From an uncultured Elusimicrobiales bacterium (lineage in GTDB: Bacteria > Elusimicrobiota > Elusimicrobia > Elusimicrobiales > Elusimicrobiaceae): a stretch of 8,856 nucleotides of DNA. Shown in pieces: positions 1 to 6,244 of the stretch. The stretch spans positions 1-8,856 of the forward strand of contig CALUZE010000048.1 of NCBI GenBank assembly GCA_944325235.1, given 5' to 3'. Made by a program: the position numbers and the translations under genes. The notes beneath the pieces were generated by a model. The model made no database searches. It was not told the origin of the DNA and saw nothing but the letters and a program-made list of their open reading frames with translations. Each line of letters begins with the position of its first letter. The first letter of the stretch is position 1.

Positions 1-1
1 C

Positions 2-655
2 CGCGAAGGGATTGGCGTCAAAGGGGCTCTTTCTAAAATCAGAGCCGAAAAGAAAATTCCGGCCGTTATCTACGGCGGACACAAAGAACCCGTTAGCGTT
101 ACCGTAAGCGTAAAAGATTTGGATAAAATCGTAAAAGCCGGTAAAAACACGCTGGTGGAAATGGACCTGGGCGGTGCCAAAGAACTGGCGTTGGTGAAAG
201 AAATCCAATACCACGTGGTTACCGATAACCCCATCCATGCCGATTTCCAGCGCGTCAGCATGAAAGACAAGATGAACGTAGTCGTGCCGCTCAAACTGGA
301 AGGTATGCCTGCCGACGTGGCCAACTATGGCGCTATTATTGAACACATCTTGCGCGAAATTGAAGTGCGCGCCTTGGTCAGCGCCATCCCGCACGAAATC
401 GTGTTGGACATCACCCCGATGACCATCAACAAAGGTTTGGTCGCGGGCGACATCAAACTGCCCGAAGGGGTGGAACTTGTGACCGATCCGGAAGCCCCGG
501 TGGTGCACTTGGCCATTCCGAAAGAAGAAGAAGCTCCTGCTCCTGCACCGGCCGCTGCTGATGCCGCCGCCGCTCAGCCGGAAAGCTCCTCTACCAAGGG
601 TAAGAAAGACGAAGAAGGCAACCTTACCAAAGACAAGGAAGCCCCGAAGAAATAA
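2..655 (+). CDS. rplY: 50S ribosomal protein L25/general stress protein Ctc, 5' end cut off by the window
   Basis: Partial gene: the frame is open from position 2 (217 residues) to a TAA at 653-655, and only roughly the first ten residues should be missing. L25 binds 5S rRNA in the large ribosomal subunit; the two-domain form is called CTC or TL5. The N-terminal 5S-binding domain shows the family stretch KIPAVIYGGHKEPV and then QYHVVTDNPIHADFQRV. The second, beta-rich domain is recognisable by VPLKLEG, IPHEIVLDI and KLPEGVELVTDPEAPVVHL. A tail of about 40 residues rich in Ala, Pro, Glu and Lys follows and is low complexity. A TTG inside the frame at 119 would give a shorter ORF, but family homology clearly continues upstream of it, so it is not the start. 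The gene pairs with pth immediately downstream, a very common bacterial arrangement. Family identification is secure; the exact start is outside the window. Confidence 0.95.
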   Translation, partial: REGIGVKGALSKIRAEKKIPAVIYGGHKEPVSVTVSVKDLDKIVKAGKNTLVEMDLGGAKELALVKEIQYHVVTDNPIHADFQRVSMKDKMNVVVPLKLEGMPADVANYGAIIEHILREIEVRALVSAIPHEIVLDITPMTINKGLVAGDIKLPEGVELVTDPEAPVVHLAIPKEEEAPAPAPAAADAAAAQPESSSTKGKKDEEGNLTKDKEAPKK

Positions 656-658
656 CGT

Positions 659-1219
659 ATGCAATACCTCCTGGCAGGGCTTGGTAACCCCGGTTCCCAA
701 TACGAGCACACGCGCCACAACGCCGGATTTATGGTGCTGGACGCCGCTGCCCGCAAATGGGGGGCCGAATGGAAAACCTGGCAGAACCTGGGAGTGTATG
801 CAAAAGTTACCGTGGCAGGGCACGATGTCTTTCTCATCAAACCCTCTACTTATATGAACGAATCGGGCCGAGCTGTATCCAGCTTGGCCCGGTTCTATAA
901 AATCCCGCCGCAAAACTGCCTGGTGTGTTTTGACGACGTTTCGCTGGCGGTAGGCAAGCTGCGCATCCGCAAAAGCGGTTCGGCCGGCGGCCAAAAAGGG
1001 ATGAAAAGCGTGATTGAACAGCTGGGCACGCAGGACATTCCGCGCCTGCGGCTGGGCATCGGCCCCAAGCCCGAAAAGTTTGACCTGGCCAACTTTGTGC
1101 TGTCCAATTTCCCCAAGGCGGACCAGCCCGCACTGGACGACGCGCTGGCGCGCGCGGTGGACGCATTGGAAATGATTTTATCGCAAGGGCTGGAAAAAGC
1201 GATGAATACGTTTAACTGA
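659..1219 (+). CDS. pth: Peptidyl-tRNA hydrolase
   Basis: Cytosolic esterase that cleaves peptidyl-tRNA released by abortive translation, recycling tRNA. It is 186 residues, close to the usual 185-195. Visible motifs are GLGNPG with Asn10, TRHNAGF with the catalytic His20, KPSTYMNESG with Asn67, and FDD with Asp92, which aligns with E. coli Asp93. The glycine-rich motif normally read as GGHNG is GGQKG at 110-114, so the residue aligning with E. coli Asn114 is Lys113; spacing from Asp92 is 21 residues, as in E. coli, so no gap is involved. The rest of the core, including LGTQDIPRLRLGIG, is intact. The ATG lies three bases after the rplY stop with only a weak purine-rich ribosome site (GAAG, about 650), suggesting translational coupling. 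A strong terminator follows. Identification is very secure. Confidence 0.97.
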   Translation: MQYLLAGLGNPGSQYEHTRHNAGFMVLDAAARKWGAEWKTWQNLGVYAKVTVAGHDVFLIKPSTYMNESGRAVSSLARFYKIPPQNCLVCFDDVSLAVGKLRIRKSGSAGGQKGMKSVIEQLGTQDIPRLRLGIGPKPEKFDLANFVLSNFPKADQPALDDALARAVDALEMILSQGLEKAMNTFN

Positions 1220-1240
1220 TTTGAAATGTATAAACAGCAA

Positions 1241-1269
1241 GGCGGAGGGAATTTCCCTCCGCCTTTTTT
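1241..1269 (+). terminator. Rho-independent terminator after pth
   Basis: A perfect 10-bp GC-rich stem (GGCGGAGGGA at 1241-1250 pairing with TCCCTCCGCC at 1254-1263) closes a three-base ATT loop and is followed at once by six T residues at 1264-1269. It begins 21 bases after the pth stop. This is a textbook intrinsic terminator for the rplY-pth transcript. On the minus strand the hairpin lacks a good U-tract, so it is probably one-directional, though the stem itself could slow polymerase coming from tlyA. Confidence 0.93.
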
Positions 1270-1276
1270 AATTGTC

Positions 1277-1296
1277 AAAAACCCCGCGGGATTTTT
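1277..1296 (-). terminator. Candidate terminator of the minus-strand zapA-to-tlyA operon
   Basis: Read on the minus strand, starting about ten bases after the tlyA stop: five A, then TCC, a CGCG loop, GGG and five T. In RNA this can fold into an eight-pair stem (five A-U, one U-G wobble, two C-G) with the U-run forming the 3' arm. It is weaker than the pth terminator because the stem is short and mostly A-U, but its position directly after tlyA in a convergent gap makes the role reasonable. Confidence 0.42.
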
Positions 1297-1305
1297 AGAT
1301 AGGGG

Positions 1306-2067
1306 CTATGCCGGCTTATGCAATTTTACGTGCCACAGGTATTCGGTATTGCCGTGCGTGCCCTTGATGGGGCTTTCAATTACTTCGCCCGATACGCCGC
1401 CGTATTTGGCCTTCAGGTGCTGTTCAAAATAATCCTGCACGCGCTTGATGGCCATTTGGCGGTTTTCCTCCGTTTTTACAATGCCGTGCGGCACTTGCTT
1501 GGGGGTGAGCTCAAACTGCGGTTTAATTAAAAATACGATCTCCGCCTCCGGGGCCATTACTTTAAACAGCGGTTCCATAATCATCGTGAGCGAAATGAAC
1601 GACACATCCACCGCCGCAAACTGCGGGGCCTGTTCAAACAAATCGGCCGTCATATAGCGGGCGTTGGTTTCGGGCTTAAAATGGAAATTTTTATAGCGGC
1701 GCATTTCGTCGGCCAGTTGGCCTTTGCCCACGTCCACGCCGTACACGTCTTTGGCGCCGGCCTGTATCATACAGTCGGAAAAGCCGCCCGTCGCCACGCC
1801 AATGTCCACACACACTTTGCCGGCCACGTCAATGTTCCACGCCTTCATCGCACCCGCCAGTTTCAGCCCGCCGCGCGACACATACGGGCAGGATTTTTCT
1901 TTTAAGGTGATGACGTCTTCCGGCAGTACGGTGCGGTCAGCGCGGGTGTCCACCTCGCCGTTTACCAGCACTTCGCCCGCCATAATGCTGGCTTGGGCGC
2001 GGTTGCGGCTTTGAAAAAATCCCTTTTCCACCAAAGCCATATCCAGGCGCAGTTTTTTATTGGGCAT
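1306..2067 (-). CDS. tlyA: TlyA family rRNA 2'-O-methyltransferase (S4 domain plus FtsJ-like domain)
   Basis: Predicted SAM-dependent 2'-O-methyltransferase of rRNA; characterised mycobacterial TlyA methylates cytidines of 16S and 23S rRNA, and some homologues are called hemolysin A. With the start chosen it is 253 residues, slightly short of the usual 265-275. Residues 5-60 form an S4 RNA-binding domain (RLDMALVEKGFFQSRNRAQ and AGEVLVNG). The Rossmann methyltransferase domain follows: SAM-binding motif DIGVATGGF at 88-96 and VDVGKGQL at 111-118. The K-D-K-E tetrad of 2'-O-methyltransferases is visible as Lys69 (GGLKL), Asp154 (VDVSF), Lys182 (IKPQFE) and Glu242 (GNTEY). I chose the ATG at 2067 because GAGGA lies five bases upstream; a TTG at 2094 would add nine non-conserved residues. 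It overlaps the end of xseB by 11 bases, implying coupled translation as the last gene of the operon. Exact target nucleotides cannot be inferred. Confidence 0.93.
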   Translation of the reverse strand: MPNKKLRLDMALVEKGFFQSRNRAQASIMAGEVLVNGEVDTRADRTVLPEDVITLKEKSCPYVSRGGLKLAGAMKAWNIDVAGKVCVDIGVATGGFSDCMIQAGAKDVYGVDVGKGQLADEMRRYKNFHFKPETNARYMTADLFEQAPQFAAVDVSFISLTMIMEPLFKVMAPEAEIVFLIKPQFELTPKQVPHGIVKTEENRQMAIKRVQDYFEQHLKAKYGGVSGEVIESPIKGTHGNTEYLWHVKLHKPA

Positions 2068-2305
2068 GGTCTTCCTCGGCCAAATCGGTATCAAACGGGG
2101 CGGTCATCATTTCGGCCCCTTTCTTTTTGAGTTCTTCCACCTTAAATTTTACCGTTTCCAGCTTTTGCGAAAGCTCTTTGGACAGCGTTACCCCTTCTTC
2201 AAACAATTTGACGGAAGCGTCCAAATCGGTTTGTTCTTCTTCCAGCTTGGCCACGATTTCTTCCAAGCGGGCGAGTTGTTTTTCAAAGGTGATTTTGGTT
2301 GGCAT
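2057..2305 (-). CDS. xseB: Exodeoxyribonuclease VII small subunit
   Basis: Small subunit of exonuclease VII, which degrades single-stranded DNA from both ends; several XseB copies assemble on one catalytic XseA. The 82-residue protein is typical in length. Family pattern is clear: FEKQLARLEEIVAKLE at residues 7-22, then SVKLFEEGVTLSKELSQKLETVKFKVEEL, a helical, coiled-coil-forming body. The last 20 or so residues are acidic and not conserved. The ATG at 2305 has a GAGG five bases upstream, which overlaps the xseA stop codon region; the gap from xseA is seven bases. Its 3' end overlaps tlyA. Function follows from family and from adjacency to xseA. Confidence 0.95.
   Translation of the reverse strand: MPTKITFEKQLARLEEIVAKLEEEQTDLDASVKLFEEGVTLSKELSQKLETVKFKVEELKKKGAEMMTAPFDTDLAEEDHAQ
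2073..2077 (-). promoter_or_regulatory. Ribosome binding site that fixes the tlyA start
   Basis: GAGGA on the minus strand, five bases before the ATG at 2067 and inside the 3' end of xseB. It decides for the internal ATG over the in-frame TTG at 2094. Confidence 0.75.
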
Positions 2306-2312
2306 ACATACC

Positions 2313-3518
2313 TCACTTAACTTCGGAGCGGATCATACCGTCCTGTACTTGAATAAAAAGGGTTTCGCCGGGGGCCGTTTGGTTCACCCGGCTGACGACG
2401 GAACCGTCCGCCCGGCGGGAAATGCTGTACCCGCGCTTGAGCACGGCCTGCGGCCCCAAGGCCTGGAGTTGGTTTTGCGCCAAGGCAAAGCGGTGTTCAA
2501 AGGCGGAAAGCCGCTCCTTCCACGCGCTTTCCAGGCGCAGGGTTAAATCGTCCAGTTCCTGCTCTTTGGCCAGCGTTATGGTTTCGGGGTGTTTGAATAC
2601 CCGGCTGTTGACGGCCAAATCAAAGCGGCGTTTGGCACGTTCGTAAAATAAACTGATGGCTTGCAACAGGCGTTTTTGCAGTTGGGCAATATGTTCCTGC
2701 GTGTTTTGGGAGTTTTGCACCACCAGCTCCGCCGCGGCGGACGGGGTGGGGGCGCGCAAATCGGCCACGAAGTCGGCAATGGTAAAGTCCACCTCGTGCC
2801 CGACGCAGGAAATAACGGGAATTTTGCTTTTAAAAATGGCGCGCGCGACGATTTCTTCGTTAAACGCCCATAAATCTTCTATGCTGCCGCCGCCGCGGCC
2901 CACCAAAATCACGTCCGGTGCGGGCTTAAAGCGGTTTAAATCGGCAATCGCCTGGGCAATCTGCGGGGCGGCTTCGTCCCCTTGCACCAAAACGGGTGCA
3001 ATGAGCACTTCCAAATGCGGGCTGCGGCGTTTTAACACGGATAAAATATCGCGCACCGCCGCCCCGGTGGGGGACGTGACGACCGCAATCCGCTGCGGGT
3101 ACGCGGGAATGGGCTTTTTGTGTTCCGGGGCAAACAACCCTTCGGCTTCCAGTTTCTTTTTGAGTTTTTCAAACTCCAAAAACAAGTTGCCTTTGGCCAA
3201 CGCCTCGGCCGTTTTGACTACAATTTGGTACCGCCCCTGCTTGGCATAGCATGAAAGGCTGCCCCACACGCGTACCTGTATCCCTTCCTGCAGTTCGCCG
3301 CCGTATTTGCGGGCGTCCCACTTGAACATCACGGCGGAAAGGAGCGATTCGCGGTCCTTTAAATCAAAATATACGTGCCCGCTGGCGGCCTCGCGCAAAT
3401 TGCTTACTTCGCCTTCCACAAACACATCGCGGAAGACGCCCTCCAGCATTTGCTTGATGGCCAGCGTAATGGCGGTGACGGTGAACACCTGGCCGCGGAA
3501 AGGGGCTTCGGGCTCCAT
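2313..3518 (-). CDS. xseA: Exodeoxyribonuclease VII large (catalytic) subunit
   Basis: Catalytic subunit of exonuclease VII, a single-strand DNA nuclease acting in mismatch repair and in trimming of damaged or recombining ends. At 401 residues it is at the short end of the usual 400-460. Residues 10-105 are the OB-fold DNA-binding domain (EGEVSNLREAASGHVYFDLKD). The nuclease domain carries VVTSPTGAAVRDIL at 146-159, GRGGGSIEDLWAFNEE at 207-222, and GHEVDFTIADFVADLRAPTPSAAAEL between 240 and 265, all family signatures. A long helical coiled-coil segment runs from about 270 to 350, and the C-terminal LKRGYSI motif is at 360-366. The ATG at 3518 abuts the rarA stop codon directly, with GGAG five bases upstream inside the rarA end. 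All key motifs look intact, so the protein should be active. Confidence 0.97.
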   Translation of the reverse strand: MEPEAPFRGQVFTVTAITLAIKQMLEGVFRDVFVEGEVSNLREAASGHVYFDLKDRESLLSAVMFKWDARKYGGELQEGIQVRVWGSLSCYAKQGRYQIVVKTAEALAKGNLFLEFEKLKKKLEAEGLFAPEHKKPIPAYPQRIAVVTSPTGAAVRDILSVLKRRSPHLEVLIAPVLVQGDEAAPQIAQAIADLNRFKPAPDVILVGRGGGSIEDLWAFNEEIVARAIFKSKIPVISCVGHEVDFTIADFVADLRAPTPSAAAELVVQNSQNTQEHIAQLQKRLLQAISLFYERAKRRFDLAVNSRVFKHPETITLAKEQELDDLTLRLESAWKERLSAFEHRFALAQNQLQALGPQAVLKRGYSISRRADGSVVSRVNQTAPGETLFIQVQDGMIRSEVK

Positions 3519-4769
3519 TTATTCTCCTTTAATTTTTTTCAGGCGCTCTATAATGGCGGGCTCTTTGCCCAGCACGCCCGGTTTGAAGAACTGCATCGGG
3601 TCGGGCATATAGAGCTGTTTGACGTAGTGATTCGGGAAATCGTGCGCGTACTTGTAGCCGCGGTTTTTGCCGCCGGAGCGCAGATTATCGGGCACGGGGC
3701 GGTATTTGCCTTCGCGCACTTCTTTCAGGGCGGCGTCCACCGCCAGATAGGCGGAGTTGCTCTTGGGGCAGCACGCCACGTAAATGGCGGCATGCGCCAA
3801 GGGGATGCGCACTTCCGGCATGCCCAGCTCTTCGGCCGCGGCAAAGGCGGCCTGCGCAATCATCATGGCGTAAGGTTCGGCCAGCCCCACGTCCTCGCAC
3901 GCGCAAATGAGAATGCGCCGCGCGATAAAACGCGGGTCCTCGCCGCTTTCCAGCATGCGCGCCAACCAGTAGACGGCGGCGTCCGGGTCCGACCCGCGCA
4001 TGGATTTAATAAAAGCGGAAATAATGTCGTAGTGTTCGTCGCCTTTTTTGTCGTAGTTCAGGTGGCGGCGCTGGATGCACTCTTTGGCGATGTCCAAACT
4101 AATGTGTTTTAACCCGTCTTTGCCGGGTTCCGTGGTGACAAACGCCAGTTCGGCGGCGTTTAGCATTTTGCGCGAGTCGCCGTTGGCTTGGGTGATTAAA
4201 TAGTCCGCGGCGTCGGCGTCTATTTGGGCTTTTTCGTTTTCGGCGGCGCGGGCAAGAATTTTGAGCAAATCTTTTTCGCCCAGCGCTTTAAATTCAAATA
4301 CGGAAAAGCGGGATAACAGCGCCGTGTTGATGTAAAAATACGGGTTTTCGGTCGTAATGCCAATTAAAATGATGTCGCCCCGCTCCACGGACGGGAGCAG
4401 TACGTCCTGCTGGGTTTTGTTAAAGTGGTGGATTTCGTCCAAAATCACCAGCGTGCGCTTGTGTTCAAACGAGGGCGTGCGGGCGCGTTCCTGGGCTTCG
4501 GCCAGCACTTTTTTGATGTCCGCCACACCGGCCGCGGCGGCGTTTAATTCCACCGTGTAGGATTGGGTGCGCGAAGCAATATAGCGCGCCGTGGCGGTTT
4601 TGCCGCAGCCGGGCGGGCCGAAAAACACGGCCGATTTAATCATATCGGCTTCCAACAGCCGGCGCAGCATTTTGCCCGGCCCCAGCAAATGGGGCTGGCC
4701 GGCAAAATCTTCCAGCTTTTTGGGTGCCTGGCGCGCGGCCAGCGGCATGGTGTCCTGTTCGTCGGTCAT
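3519..4769 (-). CDS. rarA: Replication-associated recombination protein A (AAA+ ATPase, RarA/MgsA/WRNIP1 family)
   Basis: AAA+ ATPase of the clamp-loader clade that acts at stalled replication forks and DNA ends, interacting with SSB. It is 416 residues, within the normal 410-450. Visible are an N-terminal LEDFAGQPHLLGPGK, Walker A GPPGCGKT at 51-58, Walker B LVILDE at 107-112, sensor 1 in GITTENPYF around 137-145, and LLSR with the presumed arginine finger Arg154. The C-terminal tetramerisation region typical of RarA follows (HYDIISAFIKSMRGSDPDAAVYWLARML from 247, then RRILICACEDVGLA). The start is uncertain: ATG 4769 lies four bases after the zapA-like stop but has no clear ribosome site, whereas in-frame ATG 4748 (codon 8) has AGGA four bases upstream and begins MPLAARQ, close to the family N-terminus. 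The stop touches the xseA start. Confidence 0.95.
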   Translation of the reverse strand: MTDEQDTMPLAARQAPKKLEDFAGQPHLLGPGKMLRRLLEADMIKSAVFFGPPGCGKTATARYIASRTQSYTVELNAAAAGVADIKKVLAEAQERARTPSFEHKRTLVILDEIHHFNKTQQDVLLPSVERGDIILIGITTENPYFYINTALLSRFSVFEFKALGEKDLLKILARAAENEKAQIDADAADYLITQANGDSRKMLNAAELAFVTTEPGKDGLKHISLDIAKECIQRRHLNYDKKGDEHYDIISAFIKSMRGSDPDAAVYWLARMLESGEDPRFIARRILICACEDVGLAEPYAMMIAQAAFAAAEELGMPEVRIPLAHAAIYVACCPKSNSAYLAVDAALKEVREGKYRPVPDNLRSGGKNRGYKYAHDFPNHYVKQLYMPDPMQFFKPGVLGKEPAIIERLKKIKGE

Positions 4770-4773
4770 AGTG

Positions 4774-5070
4774 CTATTTGTGCGAAGCGTCCAGCGACGC
4801 TTTTAATTTGCTGATTAAATCGTCCACGCGGGATTCTTCTTCCTTGCGCTTGCCCCCTTCGTTTTGGCTTTGCAGATACGCCTGCGCGGCAAAGTGCAGG
4901 GCGGCCATCAAAGCTTGTTTTAGCGTGTCAATTTCGCCTTCTTCCTGCAGCTGGAGCATGTACTTTTCCACGGTGGCGGCCAAATCGGTCAGCTCCACCA
5001 TCCCCAGCCCGGCGGCTTCTATATCCAGCGGGATACGCTTAATTTCCACTTGAACAATGTCTTTAGGCAT
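4774..5070 (-). CDS. zapA: ZapA-like cell division protein
   Basis: A 98-residue protein that fits the ZapA family, small FtsZ-binding proteins that promote bundling of FtsZ filaments at midcell. The N-terminus gives a beta strand (VQVEIKRIPLDIEAAGLG, 6-23), followed by the helix ELTDLAATVEKYMLQLQEE and the characteristic IDTLKQALMAALHFAAQAYL at 47-66. A charged C-terminal helix (70-98) would form the dimer coiled coil. Similarity is pattern-level, so the name is less certain than for its neighbours. The ATG at 5070 has no visible Shine-Dalgarno sequence and a -10-like TACAAT ends only nine bases upstream, suggesting a leaderless message. It is the first gene of the minus-strand operon leading to rarA four bases on. 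A coiled-coil gene downstream of pheT may encode its ZapB-type partner. Confidence 0.75.
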   Translation of the reverse strand: MPKDIVQVEIKRIPLDIEAAGLGMVELTDLAATVEKYMLQLQEEGEIDTLKQALMAALHFAAQAYLQSQNEGGKRKEEESRVDDLISKLKASLDASHK

Positions 5071-5079
5071 ATATTAGGT

Positions 5080-5085
5080 ATTGTA
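5080..5085 (-). promoter_or_regulatory. Putative -10 element for the zapA-like operon
   Basis: Minus-strand TACAAT (one mismatch to TATAAT) whose 3' end is nine bases from the ATG at 5070. With the usual 6-8 base spacing, transcription would begin within a few bases of the start codon. I see no good -35 hexamer 16-18 bases further upstream. The location at the head of a five-gene operon is the main support. Confidence 0.45.
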
Positions 5086-5106
5086 ACTTTTTTGCCGCGT
5101 GTTTGG

Positions 5107-5137
5107 GGGTTTTTGGGCGCGCAAGCGCAAAAAACCC
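5107..5137. repeat. Imperfect inverted repeat in the divergent zapA/pheS gap
   Basis: GGGTTTTT at 5107-5114 pairs with AAAAACCC at 5130-5137, and an inner GCGC at 5117-5120 pairs with GCGC at 5125-5128 around a GCAA loop (a GNRA-type tetraloop if transcribed on the plus strand). Two G residues face one A between the two stems. Neither strand has a T-run after it, so it does not look like an intrinsic terminator. It lies between the two divergent -10 elements and could be an operator or a dispersed repeat; function unknown. Confidence 0.6.
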
Positions 5138-5178
5138 TAAAAAATAAGAAAATTTCCCTATACAGCCGCCTAAAAAGA

Positions 5179-5184
5179 TATAAT
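5179..5184 (+). promoter_or_regulatory. Putative -10 element for pheST
   Basis: Perfect TATAAT ending seven bases before the pheS ATG at 5192, preceded by an A-rich stretch (about 5138-5155) that could act as an UP-like element. No convincing -35 hexamer is seen at the normal distance (5156-5161 reads CCCTAT). If used, transcription would start at or next to the ATG. The gap contains no recognisable Phe-rich leader peptide or T-box. Confidence 0.5.
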
Positions 5185-5191
5185 AAAGTAT

Positions 5192-6232
5192 ATGACTATC
5201 AACGAATTTAAATCCGCCTGTTCTGCCATTGAACAGGAATATAAGACCAAAATCGGCCAAGCCGCCGATTCGGCCGCCGTGGAAGAATTGCGCGTAGCCG
5301 CCCTGGGGCGCAAAGGCGCACTGACCGAACTGTTAAAAGGGCTGAAAGATTTTTCCATTGAAGAAAAGAAAGAAGCCGGCCCGCTGGGCAACGCGCTCAA
5401 AGCCAAACTGGCCGCGGCGCTGGATGAAAAAACCGAATTTTTTGCCGCTAAAGAAATCAACGACGAACTCAACAAAGTAACCCTGGACTTAACCCTGCCC
5501 GGCTACCCCGTGGCCAAAGGCCACCGCCACCCGCTTTCCGTGGCGCAGGACCGGATGACCACCATTCTGTCCCGCCTGGGTTTTGAATGGGCCGAAGGAC
5601 CGTGGGTAGAGGACGAAAAACACAATTTTGACTTGCTTAATATTCCGCTGCACCACCCGGCGCGCGACGCGCAGGATACGTTTTTTGTGGACAGCAAAAT
5701 GCCGCTTGTGCTGCGCACGCATACGTCCAATGTGCAAAGCCGGTATATGGAAAAACACAAACCGCCGCTGCGCATTATGGCCCCCGGCCGCGTGTTTAGA
5801 AACGACAGTCTGGATGCCACCCACAGCCCCGTGTTTCACCAGATTGAAGGGCTGTATGTGGACAAAAACGTCAGCCTGGCCGATTTGAAAAGCGACCTGT
5901 CCGCCTTTATGAAAGGCTTGTTCGGCAACAAGGCCGAAATCCGCTTTCGCCCGTCGTTCTTCCCGTTTACGGAACCCAGCGTGGAAGTGGACGTAAAATG
6001 CGTGTTCTGCCAGGGCAAAGGCTGCAACGTGTGCAAAGGCAGCGGCTGGATTGAAATGCTGGGCGCCGGCGTCGTGCACCCCAACGTGCTGCGCAACTGC
6101 GGCATTGACCCGGAAGTGTACAGCGGCTACGCCTTTGGTATGGGCGTGGAACGCCTGGCAATGATGATGCTCAACATCAAAGACATCCGCACGTTCTACG
6201 AAAACGACTTGCGCGTGCTGAAACAATTTTAA
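5192..6232 (+). CDS. pheS: Phenylalanyl-tRNA synthetase alpha subunit
   Basis: Catalytic subunit of the alpha2-beta2 class II synthetase that charges tRNA-Phe. It is 346 residues, normal for the bacterial form. Residues 1-90 are the N-terminal helical coiled coil that contacts tRNA. The catalytic core shows LPGYP at 102-106, HP(L) near 113, motif 2 APGRVFRND at 197-205 followed by THSPVFHQIEGL, the Phe-pocket sequence RPSFFPFTEPSVEVDV at 253-268, and motif 3 GYAFGMGVERL at 312-322, with Ala314 at the position known from E. coli Ala294. Four cysteines (270, 273, 278, 281) form a CxxC-x4-CxxC knuckle just after the Phe pocket, common in many non-enterobacterial PheS proteins and possibly metal binding. 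The start has no clear Shine-Dalgarno sequence and sits seven bases behind a consensus -10. pheT follows 12 bases downstream. Confidence 0.97.
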   Translation: MTINEFKSACSAIEQEYKTKIGQAADSAAVEELRVAALGRKGALTELLKGLKDFSIEEKKEAGPLGNALKAKLAAALDEKTEFFAAKEINDELNKVTLDLTLPGYPVAKGHRHPLSVAQDRMTTILSRLGFEWAEGPWVEDEKHNFDLLNIPLHHPARDAQDTFFVDSKMPLVLRTHTSNVQSRYMEKHKPPLRIMAPGRVFRNDSLDATHSPVFHQIEGLYVDKNVSLADLKSDLSAFMKGLFGNKAEIRFRPSFFPFTEPSVEVDVKCVFCQGKGCNVCKGSGWIEMLGAGVVHPNVLRNCGIDPEVYSGYAFGMGVERLAMMMLNIKDIRTFYENDLRVLKQF

Positions 6233-6244
6233 GGAATGTAACAA

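Noticed and set aside
119..121. TTG at 119 as the start of rplY
   Set aside because: L25 family homology (KIPAVIYGGHKEPV) continues in the same frame upstream to the window edge, so the gene is truncated at the edge and does not start here.
1226..1432. Plus-strand open frame spanning the pth terminator
   Set aside because: It runs through the terminator hairpin and into the antisense of tlyA; no support as a gene.
2068..2094. TTG at 2094 as the tlyA start
   Set aside because: It adds nine residues without conservation, whereas the ATG at 2067 has GAGGA five bases upstream and begins just before the S4 domain.
3375..4112. Plus-strand open frame (245 codons) opposite xseA and rarA
   Set aside because: It crosses the boundary of two well-conserved minus-strand genes, has no ribosome site and has the His/Ala/Phe-rich composition of an antisense shadow.
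5071..5191. T-box or Phe-leader attenuator controlling pheST
   Set aside because: The gap is only 121 bases, with no Phe-rich leader ORF, no T-box consensus and no terminator with a T-run before pheS; the -10 next to the ATG leaves no room for a leader.
5489..6244. Long minus-strand open frame (251 codons) opposite pheS
   Set aside because: The translation is rich in His, Ala, Val and Phe with no family resemblance, exactly antisense to conserved PheS motifs; it arises from codon bias on the plus strand.
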